NCBI GenBank assembly: GCA_963931925.1
Contig: OZ007570.1
Span: forward strand, 71,553,421 to 71,617,420
Reading direction: 5' to 3'
DNA: 64,000 bases
Origin: Onchidella celtica
Lineage: Eukaryota; Mollusca; Gastropoda; Systellommatophora; Onchidiidae
The notes beneath the pieces were generated by a model. It saw nothing but the letters and a program-made list of their open reading frames with translations, did not search any database and was not told where the DNA came from. Positions 21,204 to 32,417 of this stretch are shown one piece after another. A program made the position numbers and the translations under genes. Position 1 is the stretch's first letter. Every line of letters begins with the position of its first letter.

Positions 21204-21535
21204 ATAATAATAATAATAATAAATAGATTTTATATAGCGCATTTCTAATAAAATTATTACTCAATGCGCTGTACATTGCATCAATAATTCATGCATACAC
21301 TTTCCAAATCTCATACTAAAACACGCACTCTCATCCATACAAACTTTCAGTTTCACACACATAGACGCTCTTAGTCATATAACACTAGCTTATATAATCA
21401 ATTGTAACATCAAAGTACAGAATAGAATTTTGAACATTTAAAAGTTTCGGAGGAAAAGGTTATGTTTTGCGCTTTTCTTAAAGCTTTCAAGATTCGGTGA
21501 TTCACGTATGTTCAAGGGTATCTGGTTCCATTAAG
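21204..21535 (-). mobile_element. 5'-truncated LINE tail (L2/CR1-like)
   Basis: The minus strand at 21530-21438 reads WNQIPLNIRESPNLESFKK, then a short basic end and TAA, the typical C-terminus of L2/CR1-type reverse transcriptase ORFs (W-N-x-x-P-x-x-I-R). A 3' UTR with GCGCTGTACA-like and TATATAGCGC motifs follows and ends in an (ATT)n tail. The same TATATAGCGC and tail occur at the intact LINE near 48.35 kb. Confidence 0.8.
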
Positions 21536-21682
21536 CGCCATACGTGTATATTTATTTATTTACTCAGTGTAACAAAAACCAATATGTAGTCTTAAAGTGA
21601 AATAAGCTCCATTATATAAGTATCGTCCCATCAATCCGGAAAATACTCTAAAAACAACAACAAAAAACTCACCCAACTTTTA

Positions 21683-22118
21683 ACTAGCCCTACGGCCACT
21701 GACACAGCTCGGATTTGCGTGAAATTTTATGTGTGCTTGCTTTCGACCTGCAGAGTGTTCCTTTTTACATTTAGAAATGAAAATTTGAAGTAGTGGAGAA
21801 TTTATTTATTTTTTTGTGTGGATATTGCATTGTTTCGCTAATTTTCCCCCTTCGATCCTTTCTTTTCCACGAACAAATCATGCTGTCCCGTGCGCAGATT
21901 CTTGACACTTCACGAATATTAAAGTGCAGGTGCGGATCGCATTAACGCCCAACGGGAATGCCGTAAGACCTTTCTAAAAACAAGTAAAGAAACAAACAAC
22001 AACAATAAAATAAACTTAAAGGAAATGGCATGGTGAAGCAGGTCCATTATAACTTCTCAGAACTGAAACTTATAGATAGATTTATCTCGGGCGGGGCAGG
22101 GCAGGGGACCTCAGCTAG
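21683..22118. mobile_element. Helitron-like fragment with 3' end, family A
   Basis: The body (from CCTACGGCCACTGACACAGC) is homologous to the Helitron at 35272-36154. The end is a GC-rich, decayed hairpin followed by CTCAGCTAG and T, the CTRR|T pattern of Helitron 3' ends. The 5' end was not found. Confidence 0.55.
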
Positions 22119-22119
22119 T

Positions 22120-22992
22120 AACAACAATAATAAAAAATTAACTTTTTATTTCAGCCTTTCAAACTGCTGTACATAATACTTATTTAACCTATTATATAAA
22201 ATTTCAGCGATTATCAGTGAATAGAAAGATTTTAGGGGAAAAATGTCACCCTTGTCACCAGCTAATATTGCCTTTCTTCACAGATGTAGGGAAACAAGTT
22301 GGTACACATCTGCAGATCTGCAAGCATTCTTCTGTAATAAAATGAGACGAACGAAAGTTATACAAAGATATTAAACTGTCTGTGTCAAATTATCAATAGA
22401 GTATGAAATTGACAAACATCCGTGCAGTCCCTTCATGTATTTGTCTATGTAGTCAGATACATGAGCAAAATGAACGGTTAATCCGGGCAGTCTTTTTACA
22501 GGCTTATTCATCACAAGTGGATGAAACTACCACTCACTACACACCTGGCGATTTGGACTGGCCTGCCCGACTAGTTGGGTGGTGACGCCACCACACAGGT
22601 TTTCTGGGATTCCATGAGCTCCAACTGCTCGGATGTTGGGCGGTGTATCATTGAAACAGTTCTAATGCAGTCTCCAGCACTAGCCAACTAGTTTGAGCTT
22701 ACTGAAACTCAATACGTTTGTAATATTTCATGTAAAATGGCTGCCAAAGGGATTAGACCATTTCTTATGTTTTTCCTAACAGAAAAATCATTTTTCTCTT
22801 TCAAGTATAACATGAAAGAATAATTATGAAGTTTAGTGGGTCTTAAATTATTCTTACCTGCACCATACAGAACATGACGATAATTGGCACCAGTTCCTGA
22901 GTAAACCGCAGACAGCAAAATGTGCAAAATGTGTACCATTACAACTAATTTTCATATCAGAACGCCGCCATTTATGATATTGATAGTATAAT
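22120..22992. other. Unassigned intergenic sequence
   Basis: Nothing recognised on either strand. Confidence 0.5.
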
Positions 22993-23540
22993 ACTAATAA
23001 ATGTGAGTGTGCATGAGAAAACCCACAATAAGTCGGCAGAGCTGATTTTGAGAAAAACGGCTTTGAAGTGAAAATATGGGTCCGACACAAACTTCCAACT
23101 TGGCTGTTGTTTAGAGGGCCGTGGCATGTTACAGGGTAAACTGTAGACGAGCAGTGAACACTACTCACTATGATCTCTATAACGGCTTTGTAATTAGACT
23201 ACGGTCTCCTAAGAAGATCCAAAAACTTCCGACTTGGCTGTTTCTAGGGGACCGTGGCATGTTACAGGATAAACTGTAGATGAGCAGTGAACACTACTAT
23301 GATCTCTATAACGGCCTAATTATTAGTCTACGGTCTCCTAACATCAATCACTCCAATATTACTTGGTCAATAATAGATATTGCCACTAATAGGATTAAAT
23401 GCCGTTTTCTCAAAATCTTGTTTCAGGGGGGTCACTGACTTCAATTTATCAGAAATGTCTTGTCTTTTATTGTACAGAACTCAAAATGTCATGTTGCCGA
23501 CTTATTGTGGGTTTTCTCATGTACACTCACATGTACTATG
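22993..23540. repeat. Foldback element with tandem core
   Basis: The left arm (22993-23060) includes GAGAAAACCCACAATAAGTC; its inverse lies at 23496-23520 with further pairing at 23401-23416, the right arm carrying an extra 80 bp. Between the arms are two tandem units of about 135 bp (from 23091 and 23226) sharing ACTTGGCTGTT, CCGTGGCATGTTACAGG, GAGCAGTGAACACTACT and CTACGGTCTCCTAA. A diverged single unit lies at 24957-25095. Likely a non-autonomous DNA element. Confidence 0.7.
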
Positions 23541-23544
23541 GAGT

Positions 23545-24714
23545 TTATGTTTCTGAAATGTACGCATTCCGATTCATACTCGTCAATTGTCCACTTTCGG
23601 CTGTTATACTTTCTATTTGACTGCATTAAAATTTCAAGATATGTCTTCGCCTTGAACTGGAAGCGGTTAGTGAAAATGCAGTGAACAATTCTCTACAAAC
23701 TAAAGAACATACTGTTGAACCAATTCACGAATTTGGGCAAATCTGGCTTTCTAAGAGAGAGAACGGGAGTGAGCGAGCCGGAGGAAAAAGAAGGAGGGAT
23801 CCCGAGAGAAAGAGAAACGTACATAGGTTGGCAGGCAGAAGTAGGTTCATTATACCGTACAACCCTTTGAGCCTGATCCAGTTCTTAATAAGTCAAAGTG
23901 AACAGCAGTCGAATAGTTCCTCTTTTTCTTTATTCATGTTTAACAGTTGCCGGCTTTTGACTTGGGACATGACTAGATTTAAACGTTGAACCATACAGAT
24001 ATGTGCTGTTCGATGTGGATTCTCTATCACATAAAAATGAAAATAAGCTTTGCCATTGAAAGAAAAATTGTATCACATTAAAAAATGATTGGTGCATCCA
24101 AGTAACATGTTATCATGGGCCTAGGAAGGCTAGCAGATCTAGCAGGTGCAAAAGCTGTGGGCACTGATCCTCACAGTATTTTCCACAAAACATGATGAGG
24201 CTCATATGACTCCAAGTTGCTACTGCCTCAGTGCTGACCTGTACAAGGTTCTTATTTATGAGACTTGAAATGATGAGGTACAATTTTTTGAGTGTGCTTT
24301 GTGTCACTGATTTTGAGTCTACTCACAAAGTGAAAAGTCATTGCGTAAAATTCTTGACCCGGTTTATGGCGAGTTTCCGACTAAAGTATGCGAATAAATA
24401 TTTGCGAAACACCGAAATGATTTCCTCATTACTTTTCTAATTTTTGAAACATTAGTGCAGAACACCAACGGCAAGGCGGGATAGCCTTAGCCATATGAAC
24501 TTCTATTCGTGTTTACCACAGAGACCTCAATATTTTTAGAGTCGCTGACCCAGTTTCGCGTTTTGGCGGAAGTGATTCCTCTCTATAAACCTACACTCTC
24601 TGCTATTAAACACACTCTTAGCCCAATGCGTAGATTATTGTCTTTTCATGAATGCTGACTGGTTAAGCAGGACATTAACGTGCAAAATGAGTGCACGCAA
24701 TAAGATTTATCCAA
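23545..24714. other. Unassigned intergenic sequence
   Basis: Several short frames with no family resemblance; no element ends are seen apart from the Helitron tail that follows. Confidence 0.45.
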
Positions 24715-24830
24715 AAATAAAATATATATACCGACATCAACGGGTAAGGTGATGAAGATCCACTATAATCACCCAAAACTGAAACTAACAAACAGATTTG
24801 TCCCAGACACGGCCGGGCACCTCAGTTAGT
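24715..24830. mobile_element. Helitron-like 3' end fragment, family A
   Basis: The last 115 bp match the end of the 21683-22118 copy (GATCCACTATAAT versus GGTCCATTATAAC; ACTGAAACT in both), with a decayed hairpin (GGCCGGGC) and CTCAGTTAG then T. Confidence 0.5.
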
Positions 24831-24956
24831 AAATAAATTAATGTGTCTATAATATCTAACACCTCCCTGACCCCTATATAAGTTATTATCGTCATGATCA
24901 TAATATATATAGTTTACTATGTCATGTTTTTATTGTTTTTGAAAATCAGAGAAAAT

Positions 24957-25095
24957 TGGTCACTTCGAATATATTAGTAGCTGTTGTTAGGGGAGCGTTG
25001 TATTTTACATAGAAAACTGTAGCTGAACAGTGAACACAACTCTGTATTTTCTCTGTTTGGCTTTGTCATCAGTCAACTCTCCACTAACAACAGTC
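24957..25095. repeat. Third, diverged copy of the 135-bp unit
   Basis: Shares GAACAGTGAACACAACT and CTGTTGTTAGGGGAGCG with the core units at 23091-23345, about 1.6 kb away. Confidence 0.55.
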
Positions 25096-25580
25096 TAAAT
25101 GGTGGTTTAGGTGGATGTGGATTTCCGTTTAAATACAGCGAAGTAAAACAATGTAACCATTGAACGGTGCAACACGACTGTCTGACTTAGGTCATCTCAA
25201 AACACCGAAACAATGACTTTGGCAATTATCTTATGACCGTGACGGTATGTGTAGCGGTGAGCTTTTCTCACCTCTCTGCCTTTGCTTATTAACTGGTCCT
25301 TGACACCGATCTTGACTTGTCGTCCTTTCCACACCCACCTGGGGCTCTGGAACGAGTTGGTTACTCTGATTTGTAAGTGATACTCACAGTCTCATTACCT
25401 GGAAAGATCTAGAAAGCTGACCCAGTCGTTCTTCGAAACCACCAGAAACGTGACATCAGAGTCATGTGACCACGTGGCTATTCTAGAAACTCAACGTGCA
25501 CGGATATAATTATATATTATTGGCCCAAAAAAGAATACACTACTAAAATTATGTATTGTAACTTATATGTTATGGACGCA

Positions 25581-25844
25581 TTACTTAGAAATTTGGCACA
25601 TTGGTAAGCACTTCACTTGTACATATAATGCTAAAACTTGGTAATCTAAAGTATCTTTGGCACCAGAGAGACGTAATTCTGAATGGTTAGAGTGGAGGCT
25701 CAATAGACTCACAGACTCTATTGCCAAAAATGGTTCCATGGCGTGTTGTCGCACCATAAGTCGATCTTGTCCTGCATTTGTAACCCTAGGTCGACCTGTC
25801 TGTGGGCGATCAGTAACAGTTCCATTGGCATGAAACCGCACCAA
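25581..25844 (-). pseudogene. Tc1/mariner transposase fragment
   Basis: NGTVTDRPQTGRPRVTNAGQ is the classic linker between the two helix-turn-helix halves of Tc1 transposases (V-x-D-x-P-x-x-GRPR). It is followed by HAMEPFLAIESVSL, matching the RNRFLTAxETA region in decayed form. The DDE catalytic part and the ends are missing, so this is a plain Tc1 remnant of about 260 bp. Confidence 0.8.
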
Positions 25845-26162
25845 GTATTATGAAATCATTATTTTGTGTGTGTTGTTTGTTTGTTCTTTTGGTCACTATA
25901 TATGTGCTTATTTATCTATTATTACAAAAGTGAACTTTGTAGGCTATGTTAGCCTACTCCTCCGTTAATACTTAGCCCACAGCTTCAAATTTTACACACG
26001 ACCATAATATCTACATACCCAAGTTTTCGTCACACAAAACATACGAAAACGCATGTCCCGAGTTTATCAAAATAGATTTTTTCGGTCATTCTATTTTAAT
26101 TCACCATTTTGAGTGAACCGGAAGAATGATACCATTGTCAATGAACCGGAAGTGCGATCTGA

Positions 26163-26230
26163 TCTTCTTACTATAATGGAGCTAGAGGGTGAACCTGTAA
26201 GCAACTAAAACTTGGCGACTACGCCATGAA
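26163..26230. repeat. Old repeat holding the empty site of the CRE element
   Basis: The inverse of this stretch (GGTTCACCCTC, AGCTCCATTATAGTAAG) matches the sequence flanking the short transposon at 29233-29661 (AGTTCACCCTTTAGCTCCAT, then TATA, element, TATA, GTAAG). It therefore shows the site before insertion, with a single TATA. Confidence 0.7.
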
Positions 26231-26679
26231 AAATTGGGAAACTTCGTGTACTGTACTGCATCAATTTTTGACGAAGAGTTACGTGGACACATTCATTTTG
26301 AACAAAAGAATCAGTCTTTCCTATTATTTATATTAAAATTTTTGAGCGGCAAAAACAGAGAGGCTTTTCCATAGGATGGAACCGAAAATTGTGACCGGAA
26401 AATACGTCCATGACCTCTCTGTTCACATTGGTGGTCGAAAATCAACGTTATCACAGCTGTGTATTTCTACGTGAAATGGTGGTGTAACAGTGGGTTCTAT
26501 TAGCCATTGCATCGAATCCAAATGCCGTTTTAATGTAGCCTAGATACTGGATATACAGCTGGGCTTAGTACATGGAAAATGTGCAAGATTTTTCTTGCGC
26601 GAGTTGGATCTTATGATTTTTTTAAATACTAGATGAAGTTCCCGGCATTATCCTGGATAAACCTGTGAACCCACTGTTT

Positions 26680-26840
<161 letters not shown>

Positions 26841-26844
26841 CAAA

Positions 26845-27960
26845 GCTTCCCATATTCTAAAGTCTTACTACAAATTTCACGCGCACCAGAGCACTACGCA
26901 CTCATTTTCTGATAGTATAGGGAAATTGTGCGCAAGGAAATGAACGCGTATTAATATCGTTTCTGGTGCGATGGGCTTGCTACAGGGAGCCAAAATAAAG
27001 ATCATTGTATTTTACATGTTTACAACTTTAACTTAAAAATACCTGAAACTTGAATCAACACAATCGGTCGATACAAAAGCGATTGGACTTGATGAGTTGA
27101 CACTGAAGAAAATTGATTTTATAATTTTTGAAAATGTCACTTAGGCTGTAGAGTCGAGCAAACAAAGGGGCGAAATTGCACCACAATGAATTACTCCCGC
27201 CACAATTTTTTTTTATAATAAGATTGTCTTTCCTTTGTGTGCATTTTCCCGTGATATTTACGTGCCAGATTTTATCATGTCATAGACCAGTTCACCATAC
27301 GACAGGCCAATGTACATTTCGCCCCTTGGTAGTGCTCTTTCTTTACCTTCCTGCCCTTTTCTTAACGGACATACGGATACGCTGCTACATCTGTGCATCA
27401 GATTCTGGTATGACAAAATTAATGATGGGGAATCACACTGCATATCGTAGAATCTAAGAAAGAAACATCCTTGTGATAAATGATTAACAGAAAGTTCATC
27501 CGCTAGGGGGCGCTGCCAGAAAAATGTGTGAAGGAGTTTCTAACGCTGTTCCTGTGTACACATTTACTAAATCGTTATTGATCATATTGGGATCTTAGTT
27601 CTTACGTCCGTAGCCCTACAAGTTCATTTTCAGCCATAGATCCAGTGCAGCAGTTCTCGGCTGAGCTAGTGAACCGTGGTATTGTTCACATTTAGCCTTT
27701 TCGACAAATAAAACATTTGAATGGCACATATTCCATGCAGAAATAAGAAAAAAATATGTGTATAAACATTTTTTAAAAATTGAATACAAACTGCCAAGCT
27801 GATGTCTTGTGTAAATGACGATTCTAGGTATACATATGTCATCAATCTGCAGCCAAAATCTGGGGAAATCAGGAACAACCCCGAAGGTTAGGTATCACTG
27901 CCATGCCCTCTTTCTAAATGAATTTTTAAGAAAATGGTCCAAAGTTTGTTGCTACACATT
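26845..27960. other. Unassigned intergenic sequence
   Basis: Nothing recognised on either strand. Confidence 0.5.
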
Positions 27961-28050
27961 AATAAAAATAATAATAATAATGGATGGCATTTATATAGCG
28001 CATATCCATTTAGTATGCTCTATGAGCTTTACAGAAGTAATATGTCGACC
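27961..28050 (-). mobile_element. LINE/SINE tail fragment
   Basis: An (AAT)n run followed by TTTATATAGCGC and GAGCTTTACAG is the same tail signature as at 21204 and 48340. No coding part remains. Confidence 0.55.
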
Positions 28051-29232
28051 ACAGAGCAGAATGGAGCGCATGCGAAGCGCCCAACACACTACACTGCTTC
28101 TTTGCCCGGGCAGCGGCCTGTTCGGCCTGCTCATTACGATATCCAACTGCCATTTCATTCGATAAACTTTTTGGTGTAAACAATCCCAAAAAAAATATCA
28201 CTAACTTCATTCATCCATGTTTTTAGCATTTTAAAAGCTGACACTCATGCTTTGATGCACTTAATTATTTCTTGCCTAGCGTTTTCTTTTTCTCCTGGTA
28301 AAACGTCAACTCACCAATGCTTCATCCCAAGGCAATCGGTCCATTTTAAACCCATAACATTTGTCCCCAAGTGGAACAAACCCATTTGGACATGTACCAT
28401 TCACTGAAAGAAATATATTTTTTTAAATAACTGTGGGAGGTAGGGAGAGAGAGAGAGAAAAAGAGACAGACTGACAGACAGACAGATACAGAGCGAGAGA
28501 ATATAATATGAACACAATAAACTGTATAATATTGTATACAATGCAACAGTACAATAAATAATATATCCTTTTCCTATTGTAAATTGATTTTACATTAAGG
28601 GCATTAGAAGCAACCAGACACGGCAGCATAGTGATTGTGGTGATAATATCTGATCTTGTATCATGGCTGCTCATAAAAGTAAGGGCTGATGAAAAGAATA
28701 TGACTACACTACAAGTGTTATTATTCAGACAAGCGGACCCGGCCAAGATAAACCTTGCAAGTTTCCCTTGCACCAAGCTCAGATGTACATCTAGATCTAG
28801 GTCGCATTTTAATAACGGCATTTGGACTGGCTATAAAGGGTAAAGACTAATAAATCGTTTAGTTTCATCACAAATTCTTACAGAATGCATTGCCCATGCC
28901 CAATAATTTGACATTGCTTATAGCCTTGCTGCGAACTCACAGTTTTTCTGTCGTTTTCATATTATTTCGTAGATGTGATACTTTTAACCGGCAGTGTATA
29001 AAGAGATGGGCAGAAAGCAATTTACGGCCACACTCTTCCATTCTACCCGACTCCCTTTCGTGGCTCCAATAATTTGTAAGTAAATAATGTTAAAGAATAA
29101 AGTATACCCAAAACGCGGGTATCCACGTAACTTGTCATTAAAAATTGGAGCAGTCTACCAAGTCTCATCATTTTTGGTTGCTTAGTCACGAACTTTTAAG
29201 GGCTTACAAGTTCACCCTTTAGCTCCATTATA
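28051..29232. other. Unassigned sequence with a dispersed short motif
   Basis: A stretch at about 28775-28830 (CTAGATCTAGGTC, then TAACG and GCATTTG) recurs at 33890-33930, so a low-copy repeat is present. The last 100 bp belong to the old repeat that also occurs, inverted, at 26163-26230. Confidence 0.4.
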
Positions 29233-29661
29233 GGCCCATTGAAAATGACGTCACAGAGTGTTTTTGTATTGTGCTTCCGACACCCAAAATGGCGGGTGGA
29301 TCAGCTGACGAGTGTTAACTTCGAGATATGCCTAAGCGCTTAAAATGCATACTGATTTGCATTGCAGTTGTCTGTTATGACAAGAGTGGAAAGGATGGAT
29401 CCAGGCTGGTCAGAACTGATTCCCTACCATCCGTGTAAACAAGGGAAAAGAAGTGAAAGAATTGACCGCACGTCTCCCATGTGCGTGTACACACGTGTCA
29501 TTGTTTACTGTATTGAACTTTTTTTTAGCTTGCCGCCGATTGGTTCGCGACGCCTGAAGTGCTCGCAGTGCAAATCAGCTAACAAATCAAAATCAATGCT
29601 ACCATCGCCATGATTATGCGTCGGTCCTTACGACTAAAATGGCCGGTATCCACAATTGGCC
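29233..29661. mobile_element. Short CRE-bearing DNA transposon, copy A
   Basis: A 429-bp non-autonomous element with ends GGCCCATTG and CAATTGGCC, flanked by TATA on both sides. Copy B at 55824-56247 is alike over the whole length. The empty site at 26163-26230 supports a 4-bp TATA duplication. It contains a perfect cAMP-response element and an inverted CCAAT box (GCCGATTGGT). Superfamily not assigned. Confidence 0.85.
29246..29253. promoter_or_regulatory. CRE palindrome in transposon copy A
   Basis: TGACGTCA, the full CREB/ATF site, 13 bp inside the element end; conserved at the same place in copy B. Confidence 0.6.
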
Positions 29662-29665
29662 TATA

Positions 29666-30114
29666 GTAAGACATTCCATCAATGGTAATTACGAAAAAAC
29701 TTCCTTAATCAACCACTCGCCTGTGAGAAATTGACCAATCAAAACAAAAAGAAAGATTGTCAATATCTTGGGTAAAATCATGTCTCTGGAGACAATCTGG
29801 GCGATGTCCTTCGTCACTGTGCATATCTTTGGTCTATCCTTTGTCGATTAAAAACATGTCAAGTGAAGATAATATAAGAATCATTTTATTATCCTGTAAG
29901 CGAAATGCATTCATTTTTCACTCAGTATTTAAGAGTGCATGCATGATACACACATCTTATTTAATATTATGTATTATTATATTAACGTGCCACAACAATA
30001 GATATAATGTCTAAAGTGATATGACATGGAACCTTAATTATATCTGCGACATAGCGTTCTCTCTAACATTAGCCGTTGAGGCGAATTGTAGCTGGAATGT
30101 GCTATCTTCCATTT
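29666..30114. other. Unassigned intergenic sequence
   Basis: Nothing recognised beyond the flank of the preceding element. Confidence 0.45.
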
Positions 30115-30553
30115 CAGTGGTTTTGAACCTTTTTCAGGCAATCGCCCCTTTAAACTCCAAATTAATGTTCTTAACCCAGAAAACCAGCGGATACATTTCA
30201 CAAGAAGATAGACTACACATACAAATTATGATGTAAAGTTTTTCAAAGAAATGTTAATGATAAAAGGTCGATTGATTATTCTTTATAAAACACAATTGAC
30301 GTCCTTTATCAAATCCACCGGAAAAAGCAGGCCTTTTCTGTTCATAAAACCCATCTAGGCGGTTGAAAGCCGTTGAATCAGTCAGTGGATACCTTATATT
30401 TGCCTGCTAATCCTCTTCTACTCATGCCTCTCCCCTTATCGCCCTCTTTCATCGTTCCCTCACGCCTGCTCCTTGCCCTTTTCGTCATTTTCACTTCCCC
30501 GAAAATCAAACTCGCTCCCTGGGTGGAGATATCGCCCACATTGAGAACCACTG
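30115..30553. mobile_element. Non-autonomous hAT element
   Basis: It starts CAGTGGTTTTGAACC and its other end, inverted, reads CAGTGGTTCTCAATG, a typical hAT terminal repeat. The 8-bp flanks TTCCATTT and TTCTATTT differ at one base and fit the hAT 8-bp target duplication. Length 439 bp, no coding sequence. Confidence 0.8.
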
Positions 30554-31451
30554 TTCTATTTTCTTTTTCTGTTTGCTTGGAAATATCGAGACATTTCCAA
30601 TTGCTGCGATCCACATCACTCTCTATAATATGTATTTTGTTTGTCTATTGAATAAAATTAATGGAGGATTTGATTTCCGTCTTGCTCTATTAATATTGTA
30701 TCTATAGTAGCTGGGGCTTCCGATGCCGGGCTAAACCTGCCTCACTTCTCAACCCCTCTCCGTGCAATCTCCGCCACCTCTCCTTTCTCTGATCATCCAC
30801 GCAGCCAAGTGCCTTCCCATTGAGACTCATTGCTATCATTCAAACTGCTAGTTATTTTGAGGTCATATGTGATTGTGTGTGCGTGTGTGTGTGCTCGTGT
30901 GTGTATGTGTGTGTGTGTGTGTTGTGATCATTTTAAGCCAGATTCGTGCGACTTTTCTTTAAGCAAACCATTACATTATTGTATTGGATGACTTATGTAA
31001 TTGTCACAATCTGAGGCTACTTTGACAGAGAGTGGAAGTACCAAAATCCTCCCTTTCTCCCTTACAAACCCATGATGGGATGAATATGATGATCCAACCC
31101 ACTCCCATCCTCTTCCTCCTCCACCCTCCTCCTTGCTAGTATTTTAAATAAAAAGCAGAGCTTACCTTCTCTTGTGCTTCTTGTCGTTGTTCTTGTTGAT
31201 ATACATGTAAATGGGCATGTTTCCCATCGAACGATAACTTATCTATATGAACATGTGAAGTGGTAATATTTTCACTAAAACCACGGTTAAATTCAAGTTT
31301 ATTATTTGGTCTTTCTTATCACATACCTAGCTAAAAGAATAGTAATAGGAAATGATTTCAGTAGTTCACATCGTTGCTGACCCAACGTTTGAGAAAGTTG
31401 ATTGCGTTTCCCTTCTTCTGTATTTAGCAGACGATTTTTTTCCTTTTCTTT
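30554..31451. other. Unassigned intergenic sequence with a TG microsatellite
   Basis: A (TG)n tract lies at about 30872-30922; otherwise nothing is recognised. Confidence 0.5.
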
Positions 31452-31517
31452 GTGTTTTCTTTGTGTTTTCTACGGGCGGTGGCGAGGGTTCGCATTTCTG
31501 CAGTTTTTCTTGCCAAA

Positions 31518-31738
31518 ATGGTGATCGGGTCGCACATTTTGTCGTTGCGACGACAATTTGCAGGATCTTTCAAAATCATGTGTGAAAGTAAACCGGAGAG
31601 GCCTGGACTCCTGCGACTGGTTCTGTTAGGGCTCTATCTTTGTTTAGTTCTGGCGTCCTATCTTTCTTGTGTCCTTCAGGAAGACATCTCTCCTGTCCTT
31701 CTTCTGACCTATCTGTACATACGTTCCAAGTCTGTAAG
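31518..31738 (+). CDS. Possible first coding exon, membrane-like peptide
   Basis: An ATG in good context (GCCAAAATGG) opens 74 codons ending at a strong donor (TAAG|GTATGT, phase 2). The product starts with a basic segment and then has a hydrophobic stretch (LRLVLLGLYLCLVLASYLSC) and a second one (PVLLLTYLYI). The local sequence is less AT-rich than its surroundings. I cannot name a family and found no following exon, so this may be chance. Confidence 0.28.
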
Positions 31739-31889
31739 GTATGTTATTGTTCGTCCTTCTTGTGAGTCTAACGTTGTGCTCAGTGTATTTTTTCCTTATA
31801 GCTTTAAATATAATTATTGTACTTTGCTTTTATTGTTTACGCATTTTTGCATACTTGAATTGATTCACGTGTCTGTGACACGTTGAGCA

Positions 31890-32385
31890 GTTTAGAGTGA
31901 TCTGGTGTTATCGAGAAGCTTAGGTTTATTAGCCGTCTGTGTTGTGCGGTGATAGTAGGCTACTGCTAACTTGAGTATCAAATATTATGAAATTGAATTG
32001 TTGGAATCCGTGCAGAGAGAACACTGCCAATTCTGTGGAACATTAATTTATTTAACCGATTCTCGTCTTTAAATTGACGGGCACCTGGAGAGAGTAGTAG
32101 AAAGACTGCTTCATGGGAGGTGATATATGTGGAGTGGATAATGAGTATTGAAGTATTATTTCATTGTCGTCTACGACGACCACCCGAGGAGACAATAATG
32201 AGATTGCCTCATGGGCTGTGTGTGGAATGTGAGGTGAGATATAAATAATTGCAGTGATAACAGTGAGGACACTGCCTACTTGAGTATTAAGAGAGAAGTG
32301 TAGTATTATTTATTGTCGTCTGTAGGGTTTGACGACTACCCGAATGGTGCAATAGAGAGGTTCCCTAATGAAAGAGGAGAGTATG

Positions 32386-32417
<32 letters not shown>

